Notes: generated by a model not told the origin, from the letters alone. A stretch of 64,000 nt of DNA from Alphaproteobacteria bacterium (GCA_027485915.1 JAIXQA010000064.1:1-64000), one strand, 5' to 3'; positions 8,147 through 18,531 are shown, numbered from the stretch's first letter. Numbers and translations: made by a program.

Positions 8147-9949
8147 ATGACTCCCCGTGAAAACATCCGCAATTTCTCCATCGTTGCCCATATCGACCAT
8201 GGCAAGTCCACCTTGTCTGACCGCCTGATCCAATTGACGGGCGGCCTCACCCAGCGTGAGATGAAGGAACAAGTGCTCGACAGCATGGATATTGAGCGCG
8301 AGCGCGGTATCACGATCAAGGCGCAAACCGTGCGCCTTGAGTTCCAGCGTGAGGGTCAAGACTATATTCTCAACTTGATCGACACCCCGGGCCATGTGGA
8401 CTTTGCCTATGAAGTGTCGCGCTCTTTGGCAGCATGCGAAGGCGCTTTGTTGGTCGTCGATGCCAGCCAAGGCGTAGAAGCCCAGACCTTGGCCAATGTC
8501 TATCAGGCTATTGATGCCGATCTGGAAATCGTGCCCGTCCTCAATAAAATTGATCTGCCAGCCGCTGAACCCGACCGCGTCAAGGCGCAGATTGAGGAAG
8601 TGATCGGCATTGATGCGTCGGAATCGGTTATGATCTCCGCCAAAACGGGCCTTGGCATTGAAGATGTGCTGGAAGCCATCATCACCCGCTTGCCACCGCC
8701 TAAGACAGGCGACCGAGATGCGCCACTGAAGGCGCTCTTGATGGATGCCTATTACGACCAGTATTTGGGCGTGGTGGTTCTGGTCCGCATCATTGATGGT
8801 GTGATGAAAAAGGGCATGAAGGTCCGCATGATGGCGACTGGGGCTAATTACAGCCTCGACCGCGTCGGCGTGTTTAAGCCCAAGATCACCGAAGTAGACG
8901 AATTGGGGCCCGGCGAAATCGGCTTCTTGACCGCCTCGATCAAAGAAGTGGCCGATGCGGCTGTGGGTGACACCATCACCGAAGAACGTCGTCAGACGAC
9001 CAGCATGCTGCCGGGCTTTAAGCCTGCCCAGCCGGTGGTGTTCTGCGGTCTCTTCCCGGTCGATGCGGCAGACTTTGAAGATTTGCGCGCGGCTATGGGC
9101 AGGCTGCGTCTGAATGACGCCAGCTTCTCTTATGAGATGGAGACCAGCGCTGCCTTGGGTTTTGGCTTCCGCTGTGGCTTCTTGGGCCTCCTGCATTTGG
9201 AGATCATTCAAGAACGTTTGAGCCGCGAGTTCAATCTCGATCTGATCGCGACCGCCCCTTCGGTGGTCTATGAGATCAAGATGAAAAATGGCGAGACGCT
9301 GCATCTGCACAATCCCGCCGACATGCCCGATGTGATGGCGATTGAGGCGATTGAAGAGCCTTGGATTAAGGCTACCATCCTGACCCCAGACGAATATCTA
9401 GGCGGCATTATGAAGCTGTGCCAAGACCGCCGCGGCAATCAGCGCGAGCTGACCTATGTCGGCACTCGCGCCATGCTGGTCTATGAGCTGCCGTTAAACG
9501 AAGTGGTCTTTGACTTCTATGACCGCTTGAAGAGTATCTCCAAAGGCTATGCTTCGTTCGACTATACGATTGAAGGCTATAAGGCCGGCAATCTGGTCAA
9601 AATGTCGATCCTGGTGAATGAAGAGCCAGTTGATGCGCTTTCCATGCTGGTTCATGCTGGCCGGGCCGAAATGCGCGGGCGCTCTATGTGCGAGAAGCTG
9701 AAGGATTTGATTCCGCAGCACCTTTTCAAAATCCCCATTCAAGCCGCCATTGGTGGCCGCGTGGTAGCACGGGAAACCATCTCGGCCATGCGCAAGGATG
9801 TGACAGCGAAATGCTATGGCGGCGACGCCAGCCGTAAGCGGAAGCTGTTGGACAAGCAAAAGGCCGGTAAGAAACGCATGCGCCAATTCGGCAGTGTCGA
9901 TATCCCGCAAGAGGCTTTTATTGCTGCCTTGAAAATGGATGCCGACTAA
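8147..9949 (+). CDS. lepA: elongation factor 4 (LepA)
   Basis: A 600-residue translational GTPase of exact family length. G1 [10 protein letters not shown] lies near the N-terminus, G2 [12 protein letters not shown]3 DTPGHVDF, G4 NKIDL, followed by EF-G-like domains and the LepA-specific C-terminal domain ([21 protein letters not shown], then [29 protein letters not shown]). LepA binds ribosomes and helps with translocation or assembly of stalled ribosomes. It stands as a single gene; its stop overlaps by four bases the stop of the convergent membrane-protein gene. A long antisense open frame exists inside it and is considered a shadow. Confidence 0.97.
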   Translation: MTPRENIRNFSIVAHIDHGKSTLSDRLIQLTGGLTQREMKEQVLDSMDIERERGITIKAQTVRLEFQREGQDYILNLIDTPGHVDFAYEVSRSLAACEGALLVVDASQGVEAQTLANVYQAIDADLEIVPVLNKIDLPAAEPDRVKAQIEEVIGIDASESVMISAKTGLGIEDVLEAIITRLPPPKTGDRDAPLKALLMDAYYDQYLGVVVLVRIIDGVMKKGMKVRMMATGANYSLDRVGVFKPKITEVDELGPGEIGFLTASIKEVADAAVGDTITEERRQTTSMLPGFKPAQPVVFCGLFPVDAADFEDLRAAMGRLRLNDASFSYEMETSAALGFGFRCGFLGLLHLEIIQERLSREFNLDLIATAPSVVYEIKMKNGETLHLHNPADMPDVMAIEAIEEPWIKATILTPDEYLGGIMKLCQDRRGNQRELTYVGTRAMLVYELPLNEVVFDFYDRLKSISKGYASFDYTIEGYKAGNLVKMSILVNEEPVDALSMLVHAGRAEMRGRSMCEKLKDLIPQHLFKIPIQAAIGGRVVARETISAMRKDVTAKCYGGDASRKRKLLDKQKAGKKRMRQFGSVDIPQEAFIAALKMDAD

Positions 9950-10377
9950 GCCGGGCCTTGCCGCTTCAAAACGCCGCCTCCCAAGACCGGGATCAGATAA
10001 AGCAGCAAGAAGCCAGTATTGGACATCGCATTGCCCGGCGTGTGCAGGGCCAGCGAAATGCTGCTGTCGACAAACCACCAGACCAGAATAGCCCCGGTTA
10101 TGGGCCGCCACAGCGCGAGGTGGGGTTGCTTCATGGCTGTCCGAACCAGAGTTAACAGGGTTAGCGACCAGCCTATCAGGACCGCGCCCAGAATGGCGGC
10201 CGTCAGACGCAGGCTCTCGTGCCAGCCACTTCGCCCATCTAAGGGCCAGTAAATCACGTCATAGAAGAGACGGACGGGCAGATCGGTATGCGGCCAGGCA
10301 CTGCCTGCAAAGACAATCCCCAGCCCTAAAACCAAATAGCACCAGCTAATCAACCAATGCCGCCAGATTGCCGACAT
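9946..10377 (-). CDS. hypothetical four-helix membrane protein
   Basis: A 143-residue protein with four hydrophobic segments (approximately 9-27, 56-78, 91-110, 117-136) and no family that I recognise. The ordered, Trp/Leu-rich segments with charged loops ([21 protein letters not shown]) support a genuine membrane protein rather than a chance frame. It is convergent with lepA, overlapping its stop by four bases, and has its own upstream region shared with the divergent epimerase gene. Confidence 0.65.
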   Translation of the reverse strand: MSAIWRHWLISWCYLVLGLGIVFAGSAWPHTDLPVRLFYDVIYWPLDGRSGWHESLRLTAAILGAVLIGWSLTLLTLVRTAMKQPHLALWRPITGAILVWWFVDSSISLALHTPGNAMSNTGFLLLYLIPVLGGGVLKRQGPA

Positions 10378-10426
10378 GATCTGTCCCCCATCCTCAACTC
10401 CATGGCAACCTAAAGGCCGGACGCGT

Positions 10427-10551
10427 AGGGTATCAATTACCCTTCAGGTCATATGTTCTGCTTGAGACGGTGGCATTAGCGCACCAATCCAGCAATGATG
10501 CGCACAAGGGTAAAGGGGTTTGGCTGACGGTGCTCTTCTGAACGAGCACCG
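10427..10551. promoter_or_regulatory. two inverted repeats upstream of the epimerase gene
   Basis: The gap before the epimerase gene holds a palindrome AGGGTA/TACCCT with a 5-base centre (10427-10443) and a perfect 8-base hairpin, CGGTGCTC (10528-10535) with GAGCACCG (10544-10551), loop eight bases. The second lies 34 bases before the ATG, so it should be in the mRNA leader; there is no U-tract directly after it. The first is placed like an operator. Confidence 0.35.
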
Positions 10552-10585
10552 CCCGACTTTTGGTCAATGTGTAAGGGACGGAAAC

Positions 10586-11608
10586 ATGCGTGTGCTGGTC
10601 ACTGGGGCTGCCGGCTTTATTGGATTTCATACAGCCGCGGCATTGTTGCGGCGCGGCGATGACGTCGTCGGCTTTGACGTCGTCAATGATTATTATGACA
10701 CCGCCCTTAAAGAAGCCCGTTTGGCACTGTTAGAGCGTTTGTCCGCTGAGGTTCCAGGCAGCTTTACCTTTGTCCGGGCGGATTTGGCCGATCCATCCGC
10801 TGTTGATGCCTGCTTTGCGGAATATGCGTTTGACCGAGTGATCCATTTGGCTGCGCAAGCCGGTGTGCGTTATTCGCTGGATAATCCGCGGGCTTATGTT
10901 GCCTCCAATATCATTGGCTTCACCCATATTCTGGAAGCGTGCCGTGCCCACAAGATCGCGCATTTGACTTATGCTAGCACATCCAGCGTCTATGGCGGCA
11001 ATACGCACATGCCTTTTGTCGAAACCAATGGCGCAGACCATCCATTGCAATTTTATGCCGCAACTAAGCGCGCCAATGAATTGATGGCCCATTCCTATAG
11101 CCACTTGTTTGGCTTGCCGACTACGGGTCTGCGCTTCTTCACGGTTTATGGGCCTTGGGGCCGGCCAGATATGTCGCCCTTTTTGTTCACCAAGGCGATT
11201 TTCGCCGGTGAGCCCATCCAAGTGTTCAATTATGGGCATCACAGCCGCGACTTCACCTTTGTCGATGATATTGTTGAAGGCGTGGTTCGCATCAGCGACC
11301 AGATTGCGTCCCCGAATCCGGTTTGGAATAGCGATGCTCCCGACCCGTCCACCTCGTCCGCGCCCTTCCGGATTTATAACATTGGCAACAACAATCCGGT
11401 CATCTTGGCGGACTATATCGCGGCCATCGAAAAAGCGGTGGGCAAGAAGGCAATCTTGGAAATGTTGCCTCTGCAGCCAGGTGACGTGCCTGATACTTCC
11501 GCAGATGTTACAGCACTTGTTGCAGCAATCGGCTATAAGCCATCCACACCGATCCAAGCTGGCGTGAACGCCTTTGTGAATTGGTACCGGGAATATCACG
11601 GGCTCTAG
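10586..11608 (+). CDS. NAD-dependent epimerase, UDP-glucuronate 4-epimerase type
   Basis: A 340-residue extended short-chain dehydrogenase. The Rossmann motif [11 protein letters not shown] is near residues 7-17, and the catalytic triad is seen as Ser in STSSVYGG (about 131) with YAATK (Tyr157, Lys161). The stretch [20 protein letters not shown] and the later [20 protein letters not shown] are typical of CapI/LspL UDP-glucuronate 4-epimerases, which supply UDP-galacturonate for capsule or LPS. The ATG at 10586 is preferred over an upstream frame start because AAGGGA lies at the right distance and the protein then begins [10 protein letters not shown] like its relatives. It is a single gene in a polysaccharide-poor neighbourhood. 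Confidence 0.87.
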   Translation: MRVLVTGAAGFIGFHTAAALLRRGDDVVGFDVVNDYYDTALKEARLALLERLSAEVPGSFTFVRADLADPSAVDACFAEYAFDRVIHLAAQAGVRYSLDNPRAYVASNIIGFTHILEACRAHKIAHLTYASTSSVYGGNTHMPFVETNGADHPLQFYAATKRANELMAHSYSHLFGLPTTGLRFFTVYGPWGRPDMSPFLFTKAIFAGEPIQVFNYGHHSRDFTFVDDIVEGVVRISDQIASPNPVWNSDAPDPSTSSAPFRIYNIGNNNPVILADYIAAIEKAVGKKAILEMLPLQPGDVPDTSADVTALVAAIGYKPSTPIQAGVNAFVNWYREYHGL

Positions 11609-11646
11609 GGCTCTTTCTCTTTTGGTGATGAAACGATAGGCCGCAC

Positions 11647-13044
11647 ATGGACGCGCAATTTTCGACCTTGAGCCGCATTAAAGACTTCCTCGGGCCACAA
11701 GGTTGGACCGAAGATCCTGACTTAATCGCCCCACATTTGATTGAGTGGCGCGACCGTTGGAGTGGGTCCGCGCCAATTTTGCTGATGCCAGCTTCCACCG
11801 CAGAAGCGCAAATGATCCTAAGCCAGTGCCACGAGGCGGGTCTGCCTGTAACCACCCAGGGCGGCAATACGGGCCTTGTTGGGGCACAGATTCCGCGCGG
11901 GGAAGTGCTGATTTCCACCAAACGCTTGAATGCCATTCGCTCGATCGATCCGGTTGATGATGCCATCGTGGCGGAAGCAGGTGTTATTTTAACGCAGGTT
12001 CAAGAAGCGGCACGTCATATCGGCAAGCGCTTTCCTTTAAGTTTGGCTTCTGAAGGTTCTGCCACCATTGGCGGTCTCATTTCGACCAATGCCGGCGGTG
12101 TCCACGTTCGCCGTCACGGCATGATGCGCGCCCAGATATTAGGACTTGAGGCGGTGTTGCCGAATGGGTCACTTTACGAAGGCCTTTCAGCCTTGCGCAA
12201 AGACAATACGGGCTATGACCTCAAACACTTGTTCATCGGCGCGGAAGGAACCTTGGGCTTGGTGACAGCTGCAACCTTAAAGCTGGTCGCTCAGCCCCGC
12301 CACACCACGGTGGCGCTGTTGGCCCTAGAGACGCCCGAGCAAGCAGTCGAACTTCTCCATCGCTTGGAAGCCGAGACCGCTGCAGTCGCAGCCTTTGAAG
12401 TGATGAACCATTTGGGCGTCTCTCTCGCGCTGAAAAACATTCCCAATGTGCGGGTTCCTTTTGACACGGTGCCGCCTTGGTTGGCCTTGGTTGAGTTTGA
12501 AGGTCCCAGTCCTGACCTCGTCGAAAAAGTGGAGGAGGCTTTGACCTCCGTGCTGGAAGCGGGCCTCGCCACGGATGTGGTCGTCGCGCAAAATGAGGCG
12601 CAATCAAAGGCCTTTTGGTATTTACGCGAAGAGATGAGTGCGTGCCAAAAGCCAGAAGGTGTGGCGGCAAAGCATGACGTTTCTGTCCCGGTCTCCAAGA
12701 TTCCCGCTTTCTTGAGATTAGCCGATGCCGCCGCAGAAAAAGTCGCACCAGGCGCCCGGATCGTGGCCTTTGGCCACTGTAGCGATGGCAATATCCATTA
12801 TGATGTGATCCAGCCAAGTTCGATGATAGCCGACGCCTATAAGGCTTTGGTGCCCCAGATGAATGAGGCGATCCATGATGTCGCGATGTCTTTTAATGGG
12901 TCCATTTCAGCCGAGCATGGGATTGGCATCAGCCGGCGCGACGAATTTCTACGGCGGGAACCAGAGGCCCATTTGACGCTGATGCGGGCGATTAAGAAAA
13001 GCTTTGATCCAAAGAGTATTATGAACCCGCGCGTCCTGCTATGA
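11647..13044 (+). CDS. FAD-linked oxidase of the D-2-hydroxyglutarate / D-lactate dehydrogenase type
   Basis: A 465-residue flavoprotein. The N-terminal FAD-binding fold contains VTTQGGNTGLVGAQIPRG (about 78-95) and SLASEGSATIGGLISTNAGG (about 134-153). The C-terminal cap domain has FGHCSDGNIHYDV and SISAEHGIGISRRD, the latter carrying the metal/substrate-site histidine of the D-lactate / D-2-hydroxyglutarate dehydrogenase branch, and it ends DPKSIMNPRVLL. It should oxidise a D-2-hydroxy acid and pass electrons to a quinone or electron-transfer flavoprotein. In alphaproteobacteria, D-2-hydroxyglutarate arises from the SerA side reaction. It follows the epimerase by 38 bases on the same strand but shares no obvious pathway with it. 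Confidence 0.87.
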   Translation: MDAQFSTLSRIKDFLGPQGWTEDPDLIAPHLIEWRDRWSGSAPILLMPASTAEAQMILSQCHEAGLPVTTQGGNTGLVGAQIPRGEVLISTKRLNAIRSIDPVDDAIVAEAGVILTQVQEAARHIGKRFPLSLASEGSATIGGLISTNAGGVHVRRHGMMRAQILGLEAVLPNGSLYEGLSALRKDNTGYDLKHLFIGAEGTLGLVTAATLKLVAQPRHTTVALLALETPEQAVELLHRLEAETAAVAAFEVMNHLGVSLALKNIPNVRVPFDTVPPWLALVEFEGPSPDLVEKVEEALTSVLEAGLATDVVVAQNEAQSKAFWYLREEMSACQKPEGVAAKHDVSVPVSKIPAFLRLADAAAEKVAPGARIVAFGHCSDGNIHYDVIQPSSMIADAYKALVPQMNEAIHDVAMSFNGSISAEHGIGISRRDEFLRREPEAHLTLMRAIKKSFDPKSIMNPRVLL

Positions 13045-13066
13045 GTCATGCGGACCAAAACGCCCC

Positions 13067-13834
13067 TTACACAAGTTGGCGCGCCATCCAGTCCGCGAAA
13101 CGCGTTTGGGCATCTAGGGTTTGTTCGGGATTGTAGCGAAAGGTCGGGTTGACGGAGGTTTCCTCGTCAAAGGAGTGCGTCGCGCCGGGGTAAGTAAAGG
13201 TCTCGACTTGGGATCCGCTCAGGCGGATCTTGTCGGCTGCTTTCAATGGATACCTCGTCCCGGAAAGGGTGTCGTCTTGGCCCAGCATCAAAAAAGTCGG
13301 GATAGGCTTTTGCCACCCTTTGCGCAGCGTTTGAGCACCAAGGCCACACCACGGATAGACCAGAAAGGCGGTGGCGAGGCCCGCAAGCGGATCAGCGGGC
13401 ACGCCTTCTAAGTCAGCAAATTCTGCCACTTCTGGCCCAAGGGCTAAAGCATCCATGACGGTCCATCCGCCATGGCTCCAGCCCGCTGCGGCCAGACGAT
13501 CGCCTTGCACCCAGTCTTGCCCCCGCGCCCAATGCATAAGCGAGATCAAGTCGCCCGCCCGTTCGCGACCCCAGAGGCGCAAACCCGAGCAAACCAGCAT
13601 GCGCGCTTGTGTCAGGCTGATCTCGCGCGGGCGGAAGGAGTCAACAACAACGCTGGCAATGCCCTTGGCTGCTGCCGCCTTGGCATAGCCTGGCTGGGGC
13701 CCATCGGGATCGCCGCAGCCATGAAAAAGGAAGACGGTCGGAAAAGGGCCTTGCCCCTCGGGCTTGATGATCTGGCAATGGGGTAGCAGGCGTTGGGCGC
13801 GTGCGTCCAAGCTCTCGCGGGGAAACTTCTTCAT
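13067..13834 (-). CDS. dienelactone hydrolase-like alpha/beta hydrolase
   Basis: A 255-residue alpha/beta hydrolase. VFLFHGCGDPDG carries the oxyanion-hole HG motif (about 36-47), the nucleophile elbow reads GWSHGG (Ser, near 122), an Asp is seen in LMLGQDDTLSG (about 204-214), and the catalytic His is in PGATHSFDEE. The arrangement matches the dienelactone hydrolase family, though the nucleophile is Ser rather than the Cys of true dienelactone hydrolases, so the substrate is open. No signal peptide. It lies 14 bases after purH on the same strand and is likely co-transcribed; convergent with the flavoprotein gene. Confidence 0.78.
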   Translation of the reverse strand: MKKFPRESLDARAQRLLPHCQIIKPEGQGPFPTVFLFHGCGDPDGPQPGYAKAAAAKGIASVVVDSFRPREISLTQARMLVCSGLRLWGRERAGDLISLMHWARGQDWVQGDRLAAAGWSHGGWTVMDALALGPEVAEFADLEGVPADPLAGLATAFLVYPWCGLGAQTLRKGWQKPIPTFLMLGQDDTLSGTRYPLKAADKIRLSGSQVETFTYPGATHSFDEETSVNPTFRYNPEQTLDAQTRFADWMARQLV

Positions 13835-13848
13835 TAGCCCGCCCCCAA

Positions 13849-15435
13849 CTAGTGCCGGAAGTGGCGCATAGCGGTGAACACCATGGCGATGCCGGCTTCA
13901 TCAGCCGCAGCAATCACCTCATCATCGCGGATGGAGCCACCTGGCTGGATGACCGCAGTGGCCCCAGCCTCAACTGCTTGAAGCAAGCCATCGGCAAATG
14001 GGAAAAAGGCGTCAGAGGCACAGGCTGAGCCGATGGTGGCCGCTTGGCTCCATCCGGCAGTCTCCGCGGCTTCACCAGCACGAACCGCAGCAATACGGGC
14101 CGAATCGCGGCGGTTCATTTGGCCCGCCCCAATGCCCGCTGTGACACCGTCCTTCGCATAGACAATCGCATTGGACTTCACATGCTTGGCAACCCGGAAG
14201 GCAAACAGCATGTCGGTCAGTTCTTGCGGGGTTGGCGCACGTTTGGTCACAACCTTCAGGTCGGGGGCCATGATGCGTCCGGTATCGCGGTTTTGTACCA
14301 GGAAGCCGCCGGCCAAGGTGCGGAAAGTCAAGCCTGGCTGGGTTGGGTCTGGTAGGCCACCGGCCAACAGGAGGCGCAAATTCTTCTTCTTGGCAAAGAT
14401 GGCCTGCGCATCTTCGTCCGCATCTGGGGCAATCACGACTTCGGTAAAGATTTTGACGATCTCTTCTGCCGCTGCCCCATCCAATTTGCGGTTACACGCG
14501 ACAATGCCACCAAAGGCCGAGACTGGATCACAAGCCAAAGCGCGCAGATAGGCGTCCGTCAAAGAAGTGCCAATCGCGACTCCACACGGGTTAGCGTGCT
14601 TAATGATGGCCACCGCAGCCGCTTCGCTCGCATCAAATTCACCAACCAATTCATAAGCGGCATCGGTGTCGTTGAGATTATTATAGGAAAGCTCCTTGCC
14701 CTGCAGCTGACGGGCAGTGGAGACACCGGGGCGTTTTTCAGTGGTGGCATAAAAAGCCGCGACTTGGTGGGGATTCTCGCCATAACGCAGGCTTTGTACC
14801 TTGGGCCCGCCAAAGGCCCGCCAGTCGGGGGAGGCTTCACCCACTTGCTCAGCATACCAGCCTGAAATGGCAGAATCATAGGCTGCGGTGCGGGCATAGG
14901 CTTTGGCGGCCAATTGTTTACGTGTCCGCTCTTGCGTGCCGCCATGAGCGGCCATGTCGGCCAAAACCTTCTGGACATCGCCAAGGTCAGTTGCCACCGC
15001 GCACCAGTCGAAATTCTTGGCCCCGGCGCGGATCATAGCAGGCCCGCCGATATCAATATTCTCAACACAGGTTTCAAAGTCTGCACCCGACGCCAAAGTT
15101 GCTTCGAACGGATAAAGATTGACCCACAACAGATCGATCCCTTCAATCCCGTGTTCGGTCATGGCGGTCTCATGATCGGCGACATGCCGCAGGGCCAACA
15201 GGCCACCATGTACAGCGGGGTGCAAGGTCTTAACCCGGCCATCCATCATTTCAGGAAAGCCGGTCACATCGGCCACATCCATGACCGCCAAGCCCGCCGC
15301 CGCTAAAGCCTTGCTGGTGCCCCCCGTTGAAACCAAAACTACGCCGTGATCGGCTAATTGCCGAGCTGTCTCTATCAGGCCCGTCTTATCAGAAACCGAG
15401 ATGAGGGCCCGGCGGACGGGACGGATCGTGGACAT
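13849..15435 (-). CDS. purH: bifunctional AICAR formyltransferase / IMP cyclohydrolase
   Basis: A 528-residue enzyme performing the last two steps of de novo IMP synthesis. The N-terminal MGS-like cyclohydrolase domain (about 1-200) has [14 protein letters not shown] and [20 protein letters not shown]; the C-terminal formyltransferase domain has [24 protein letters not shown], the catalytic KHANPCG and [14 protein letters not shown], and the ending [14 protein letters not shown]. Length is standard. GGAG precedes the ATG. A hydrolase gene follows 14 bases later. No PurR-like or riboswitch element is seen upstream. Confidence 0.97.
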   Translation of the reverse strand: MSTIRPVRRALISVSDKTGLIETARQLADHGVVLVSTGGTSKALAAAGLAVMDVADVTGFPEMMDGRVKTLHPAVHGGLLALRHVADHETAMTEHGIEGIDLLWVNLYPFEATLASGADFETCVENIDIGGPAMIRAGAKNFDWCAVATDLGDVQKVLADMAAHGGTQERTRKQLAAKAYARTAAYDSAISGWYAEQVGEASPDWRAFGGPKVQSLRYGENPHQVAAFYATTEKRPGVSTARQLQGKELSYNNLNDTDAAYELVGEFDASEAAAVAIIKHANPCGVAIGTSLTDAYLRALACDPVSAFGGIVACNRKLDGAAAEEIVKIFTEVVIAPDADEDAQAIFAKKKNLRLLLAGGLPDPTQPGLTFRTLAGGFLVQNRDTGRIMAPDLKVVTKRAPTPQELTDMLFAFRVAKHVKSNAIVYAKDGVTAGIGAGQMNRRDSARIAAVRAGEAAETAGWSQAATIGSACASDAFFPFADGLLQAVEAGATAVIQPGGSIRDDEVIAAADEAGIAMVFTAMRHFRH

Positions 15436-15517
15436 GGCAAAGGCTCCAGCGGAGAGTGGTCAAAAAAGGGTGCGCCCGCTTATAGGCTGCGAATCGGGCC
15501 ATGGCGACAGGGAGGAC

Positions 15518-16267
15518 TCAGCCCTTGGCAATCGCGGGTTTAGCAGCCTTTTTGACAGGCTTCTTCGTTGTGGGCTTGGCCTTCTTGGGCGCATCTGCTG
15601 GGTTTGGCGTCTTGGCTTTGAACTTGCAAATCTCAGCAATGCCGCAACGCCAACAAGCCGGCTTGCGTGCGTCACAAACATAGCGACCATGGAGGATCAG
15701 CCAATGGTGCGCGCCCTTCTTATAAGCATCGGGCGTCACACGTTCCAGCACCGCCTCGACCTGATCAGGGTTCTTGCCTGGGGCGAGACCTGTCCGGTTT
15801 GAGACGCGGAAGATATGCGTATCGACCGCAATTGTCGGCTCACCAAACGCCTCATTTAAAACCACATTGGCGGTCTTGCGACCAACGCCCGGCAATTCAG
15901 TTAAAGCATCGCGGTTCCGGGGCACTTCACCGCCATATTTCTCAAGCAGCAACGCCGATAAGGAGATGACGTTTTTGGCTTTGTTGCGCCATAGGCCGAT
16001 GGTTTTGATGTAATTGGCGACACCTTCTTCGCCCAAGGCGACCATTTTCTCGGGCGTATCGGCTACGGCGAACAGGCGCTTGGTCGCTTTGTTGACGCCG
16101 ACATCGGTGGCTTGGGCAGACAGCGCGACGGCGACTATCAGTGTGTAGGGGTCTTGATAGTCTAACTCGGTACGCGGATCTGGACGCTCGGCAGCCAATT
16201 GGGCGTAAAGAGCTGCGATCTCAACTGCTTTCAGCTTGGACTTTGCGATTTTTGCTTTCATGGCCAT
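15518..16267 (-). CDS. nth: endonuclease III with basic C-terminal tail
   Basis: A 249-residue DNA glycosylase/AP lyase for oxidised pyrimidines. It has the helix-hairpin-helix ELPGVGRKTANVVL with catalytic Lys, followed by AVDTHIFRVSNRTGL with catalytic Asp, and the 4Fe-4S cluster pattern C-x6-C-x2-C-x5-C in the segment VCDARKPACWRCGIAEICKF. Unusually it carries about 30 extra C-terminal residues rich in Lys, Pro and Ala, probably a disordered DNA-binding tail; E. coli Nth stops soon after the cluster. Two possible ATG codons (16267, 16261) differ by two residues. Confidence 0.96.
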   Translation of the reverse strand: MAMKAKIAKSKLKAVEIAALYAQLAAERPDPRTELDYQDPYTLIVAVALSAQATDVGVNKATKRLFAVADTPEKMVALGEEGVANYIKTIGLWRNKAKNVISLSALLLEKYGGEVPRNRDALTELPGVGRKTANVVLNEAFGEPTIAVDTHIFRVSNRTGLAPGKNPDQVEAVLERVTPDAYKKGAHHWLILHGRYVCDARKPACWRCGIAEICKFKAKTPNPADAPKKAKPTTKKPVKKAAKPAIAKG

Positions 16268-16376
16268 GTCCCCGCCATAGCCAATTGCGACATTGCTAGC
16301 TAGCCCTATCAGAAATCTCTTGGTCTGCTACATTCTTCAACTGTGCTTTTGTTCACTTTGCGCTAGCTTAGGCATC

Positions 16377-16916
16377 ATGAGCACGTCGATTACCGCCCTT
16401 CCAAGTGCCCCTGAGTTTGACCAGCGGGATGCGATTTATATGGATGCTGTGCTACGGCCGAACCGATCTCTATCCAACCATGGCTTTAAGATCGTTATGC
16501 TGTCGCTCGCCGCGATGAGCTTTTTCGCAGGCCTGGCCTTTCTCTGGATTGGCGCGTGGCCTGTGATTGGCTTTTTTGGTTTGGATGTCATTTTGGTCTA
16601 TTTGGCGTTCAAGGTGAATTTCAAAGCGGGCGCTCGGGAATGCGAGACGGTGAAGGTGAGTGCCGCTCAAGTGGCGATTTCTAAAACCTGTCACCGCGGC
16701 AAAGTGGGCTGGTGGCGCGTTAGCCCCAGTTTCGCCCGCGTCATCGTGGATGAAATCAACGAGTACGAGACCCAGGTGACCCTGTCTGCTGGCGGGGCCA
16801 GTTTGCCACTCGCAACCTGTCTTTCCCCGCCCGAGCGCGTGGCATTTGCCGCAGCCCTTAAAGCCGCGCTAGAACAAGCACGCGGTGAGCGCTATCCGAC
16901 CGAAGTGACTGTTTGA
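16377..16916 (+). CDS. DUF2244 family inner-membrane protein
   Basis: A 179-residue protein with two close transmembrane segments (about 38-58 and 63-80), flanked by a short N-terminal region ending [14 protein letters not shown] and a C-terminal soluble domain containing [22 protein letters not shown]. This pattern, including the LRPNRSLS motif before the first helix and the WRVSP region, is the DUF2244 family, common beside nth in alphaproteobacteria (here divergent from nth). Function unknown. The ATG at 16377 begins at the conserved part; a longer frame from 16293 would add 28 Cys/Leu-rich residues without family support. Confidence 0.8.
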   Translation: MSTSITALPSAPEFDQRDAIYMDAVLRPNRSLSNHGFKIVMLSLAAMSFFAGLAFLWIGAWPVIGFFGLDVILVYLAFKVNFKAGARECETVKVSAAQVAISKTCHRGKVGWWRVSPSFARVIVDEINEYETQVTLSAGGASLPLATCLSPPERVAFAAALKAALEQARGERYPTEVTV

Positions 16917-16927
16917 AAGGTCTCAAA

Positions 16928-17398
16928 ATGGAATATCTGCACACGATGATTCGAGTTGGAAACCTCGACGCTGCCCTCGACTTCTTTTGTGGCGGATTGG
17001 GGCTGGTCGAATTACGACGGACGGAAAATGAAAAGGGCCGTTTCACCTTAGTGTTTTTGGCCGCTCCCCTAGATGCTGAGCGCTTTAAAGCGCAAGGCGA
17101 AGCGCCACAAAGCGGCTTGCCCGGTGGCCTGCCCATGGTAGAACTGACCTATAATTGGGACGAGCACGCCTATGATGGCGGCCGCAATTTTGGCCATTTG
17201 GCCTATCGCGTCGATGATATTTACGCGCTGTGCGCGCATCTGGCTGCCCGTGGCGTGATCATCAACCGGCCACCGCGCGACGGACATATGGCGTTCGTGC
17301 GTTCGCCGGACGGGATTTCTGTAGAGCTTTTGCAACGCGGTGCGGCTTTGCCACCCCAGGAACCTTGGGCGAGCGCGGCAAATATCGGCTCTTGGTGA
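16928..17398 (+). CDS. gloA: lactoylglutathione lyase (glyoxalase I)
   Basis: A 156-residue metalloenzyme converting the methylglyoxal-glutathione hemithioacetal to S-lactoylglutathione. The four metal ligands of the family are visible: His5 in YLHTMIRV, Glu in VELTYNW, His in NFGHLAYRV and Glu in ISVELLQRG. Substrate-site [10 protein letters not shown] is also typical. The ATG at 16928 is chosen because GAAAGG lies just upstream and it aligns the metal-binding His at position 5 as in E. coli GloA; an in-frame TTG at 16913 is less likely. It follows the DUF2244 gene by 11 bases. Confidence 0.94.
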   Translation: MEYLHTMIRVGNLDAALDFFCGGLGLVELRRTENEKGRFTLVFLAAPLDAERFKAQGEAPQSGLPGGLPMVELTYNWDEHAYDGGRNFGHLAYRVDDIYALCAHLAARGVIINRPPRDGHMAFVRSPDGISVELLQRGAALPPQEPWASAANIGSW

Positions 17399-17457
17399 GG
17401 TGGCCGAGCGACGTTCAAGAAGCAACAAATAGAACGATCATTGGGGAGATGGGCGCG

Positions 17458-18411
17458 ATGCAGAAACGTTTTTTGGCTTTGGTCTGGGTGGCTCTGGCTG
17501 GCCTACTGGCCGTAGGTTGCAGCCGGGATTTGCCGCGTGCAGTCGTGGAAGCGCGCTATACGTCACCAACATCCCAGTTCATCAATATCAGCGACGGTGT
17601 GCGTCTACATGTGCGCGATGAGGGCAAGCGAGACGCCCCGGTCTTGATTCTCGCCCATGGCTCAAATGCTTCTCTCCACACGTGGGAGCCTTGGGTAGCT
17701 GAGCTTAAAGACGATTGGCGGGTGATTAGTTTCGATTTCCCCGCCCATGGCCTGACTGGACCTTCTAAGAGTGGTGTCTACTCGGGCACTACCTATGTGC
17801 AAGTCGTTGACGATTTGGCCCGGCATTTCAAAGTGGACCGCTTTGTCTTGGGCGGAAATTCCATGGGCGGTGGCGTGGCCTGGCGCTATGCGCTTGCCCA
17901 TCCGGAGAAAGTCGCGGGTTTGATCCTCGTGGATGCCGCGGGCTATCCTCGCGATACAGGTAAACCACCTCTCGTATTCCGTCTCGCACGGATGCCGGTC
18001 ATTGGGGACGTGTTCTCTCGTGTCACGACCAAAGGCATGATCGAGTCCAATCTCAAGCAAGTGATGGTGGATGATGCATTGGTGACGCCCGAGATGGTGA
18101 AACGCTATCATGATCTTTTGATGCGTGAGGGTAATCGCCAAGCCACTTTGGCACGCATGCGCGCAGTCCCTGATGCCCCAACTGCCTATCAGCAAATTCC
18201 AACCATCAAAGCGCCAACTCTGGTGATATGGGGCGAGGCTGATCCTTGGATTCCCTTTGCCGATGCCAAGCGTTTTACCCAAGAAATCAAAGGCGCGAAG
18301 CTTGTTTCTTACCCAAATATTGGGCACTTGCCGCAGGAAGAAGTGGCACTTGCGACAGCCAAAGAGGTTGATGCCTTCCTGCGACAAATCTATCCAACGC
18401 CTACCCAGTAA
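17458..18411 (+). CDS. lipoprotein-anchored alpha/beta hydrolase
   Basis: A 317-residue alpha/beta hydrolase with an N-terminal lipoprotein signal ending LLAVGC (Cys about 21), so it is probably anchored at the periplasmic face. The catalytic triad is plain: Ser in GGNSMGGGVA, Asp in WGEADPWIP and His in IGHLPQEE; the oxyanion motif is HGSNAS. Closest general types are epoxide-hydrolase or haloperoxidase-like esterases; substrate unknown. The start at 17458 is chosen since GGGGAG lies nine bases upstream and the signal peptide begins there; a second ATG at 17449 adds three residues. It follows gloA by 59 bases. Confidence 0.82.
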   Translation: MQKRFLALVWVALAGLLAVGCSRDLPRAVVEARYTSPTSQFINISDGVRLHVRDEGKRDAPVLILAHGSNASLHTWEPWVAELKDDWRVISFDFPAHGLTGPSKSGVYSGTTYVQVVDDLARHFKVDRFVLGGNSMGGGVAWRYALAHPEKVAGLILVDAAGYPRDTGKPPLVFRLARMPVIGDVFSRVTTKGMIESNLKQVMVDDALVTPEMVKRYHDLLMREGNRQATLARMRAVPDAPTAYQQIPTIKAPTLVIWGEADPWIPFADAKRFTQEIKGAKLVSYPNIGHLPQEEVALATAKEVDAFLRQIYPTPTQ

Positions 18412-18445
18412 GGCGATTTGACAGCGCAAATTGATGCAACGTGAT

Positions 18446-18531
18446 GTCACCAAGTGTGACAGTATCAGGGGTGGCGTGTCTGGCGTAAGGTTTCTATCAA
18501 GACTGCCTATGTAGTAAGTCTCGAAAGACTT
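18446..18531 (+). promoter_or_regulatory. two hairpins in the glmS upstream region
   Basis: A perfect hairpin AAGTCT-CGAA-AGACTT (18516-18531) ends one base before the AAAGG-type ribosome-binding site of glmS, and a second, GTCAC-CAAGT-GTGAC, lies at 18446-18460. The first should form in the mRNA leader close to the ribosome-binding site; the second looks more like an operator. No glmS ribozyme core is recognisable. Confidence 0.45.

Noticed and set aside
8129-9310. 393-codon open frame on the minus strand inside lepA
   Set aside because: Complementary shadow of a highly conserved gene; His/Gln-rich composition and no recognisable domain or ribosome-binding site.
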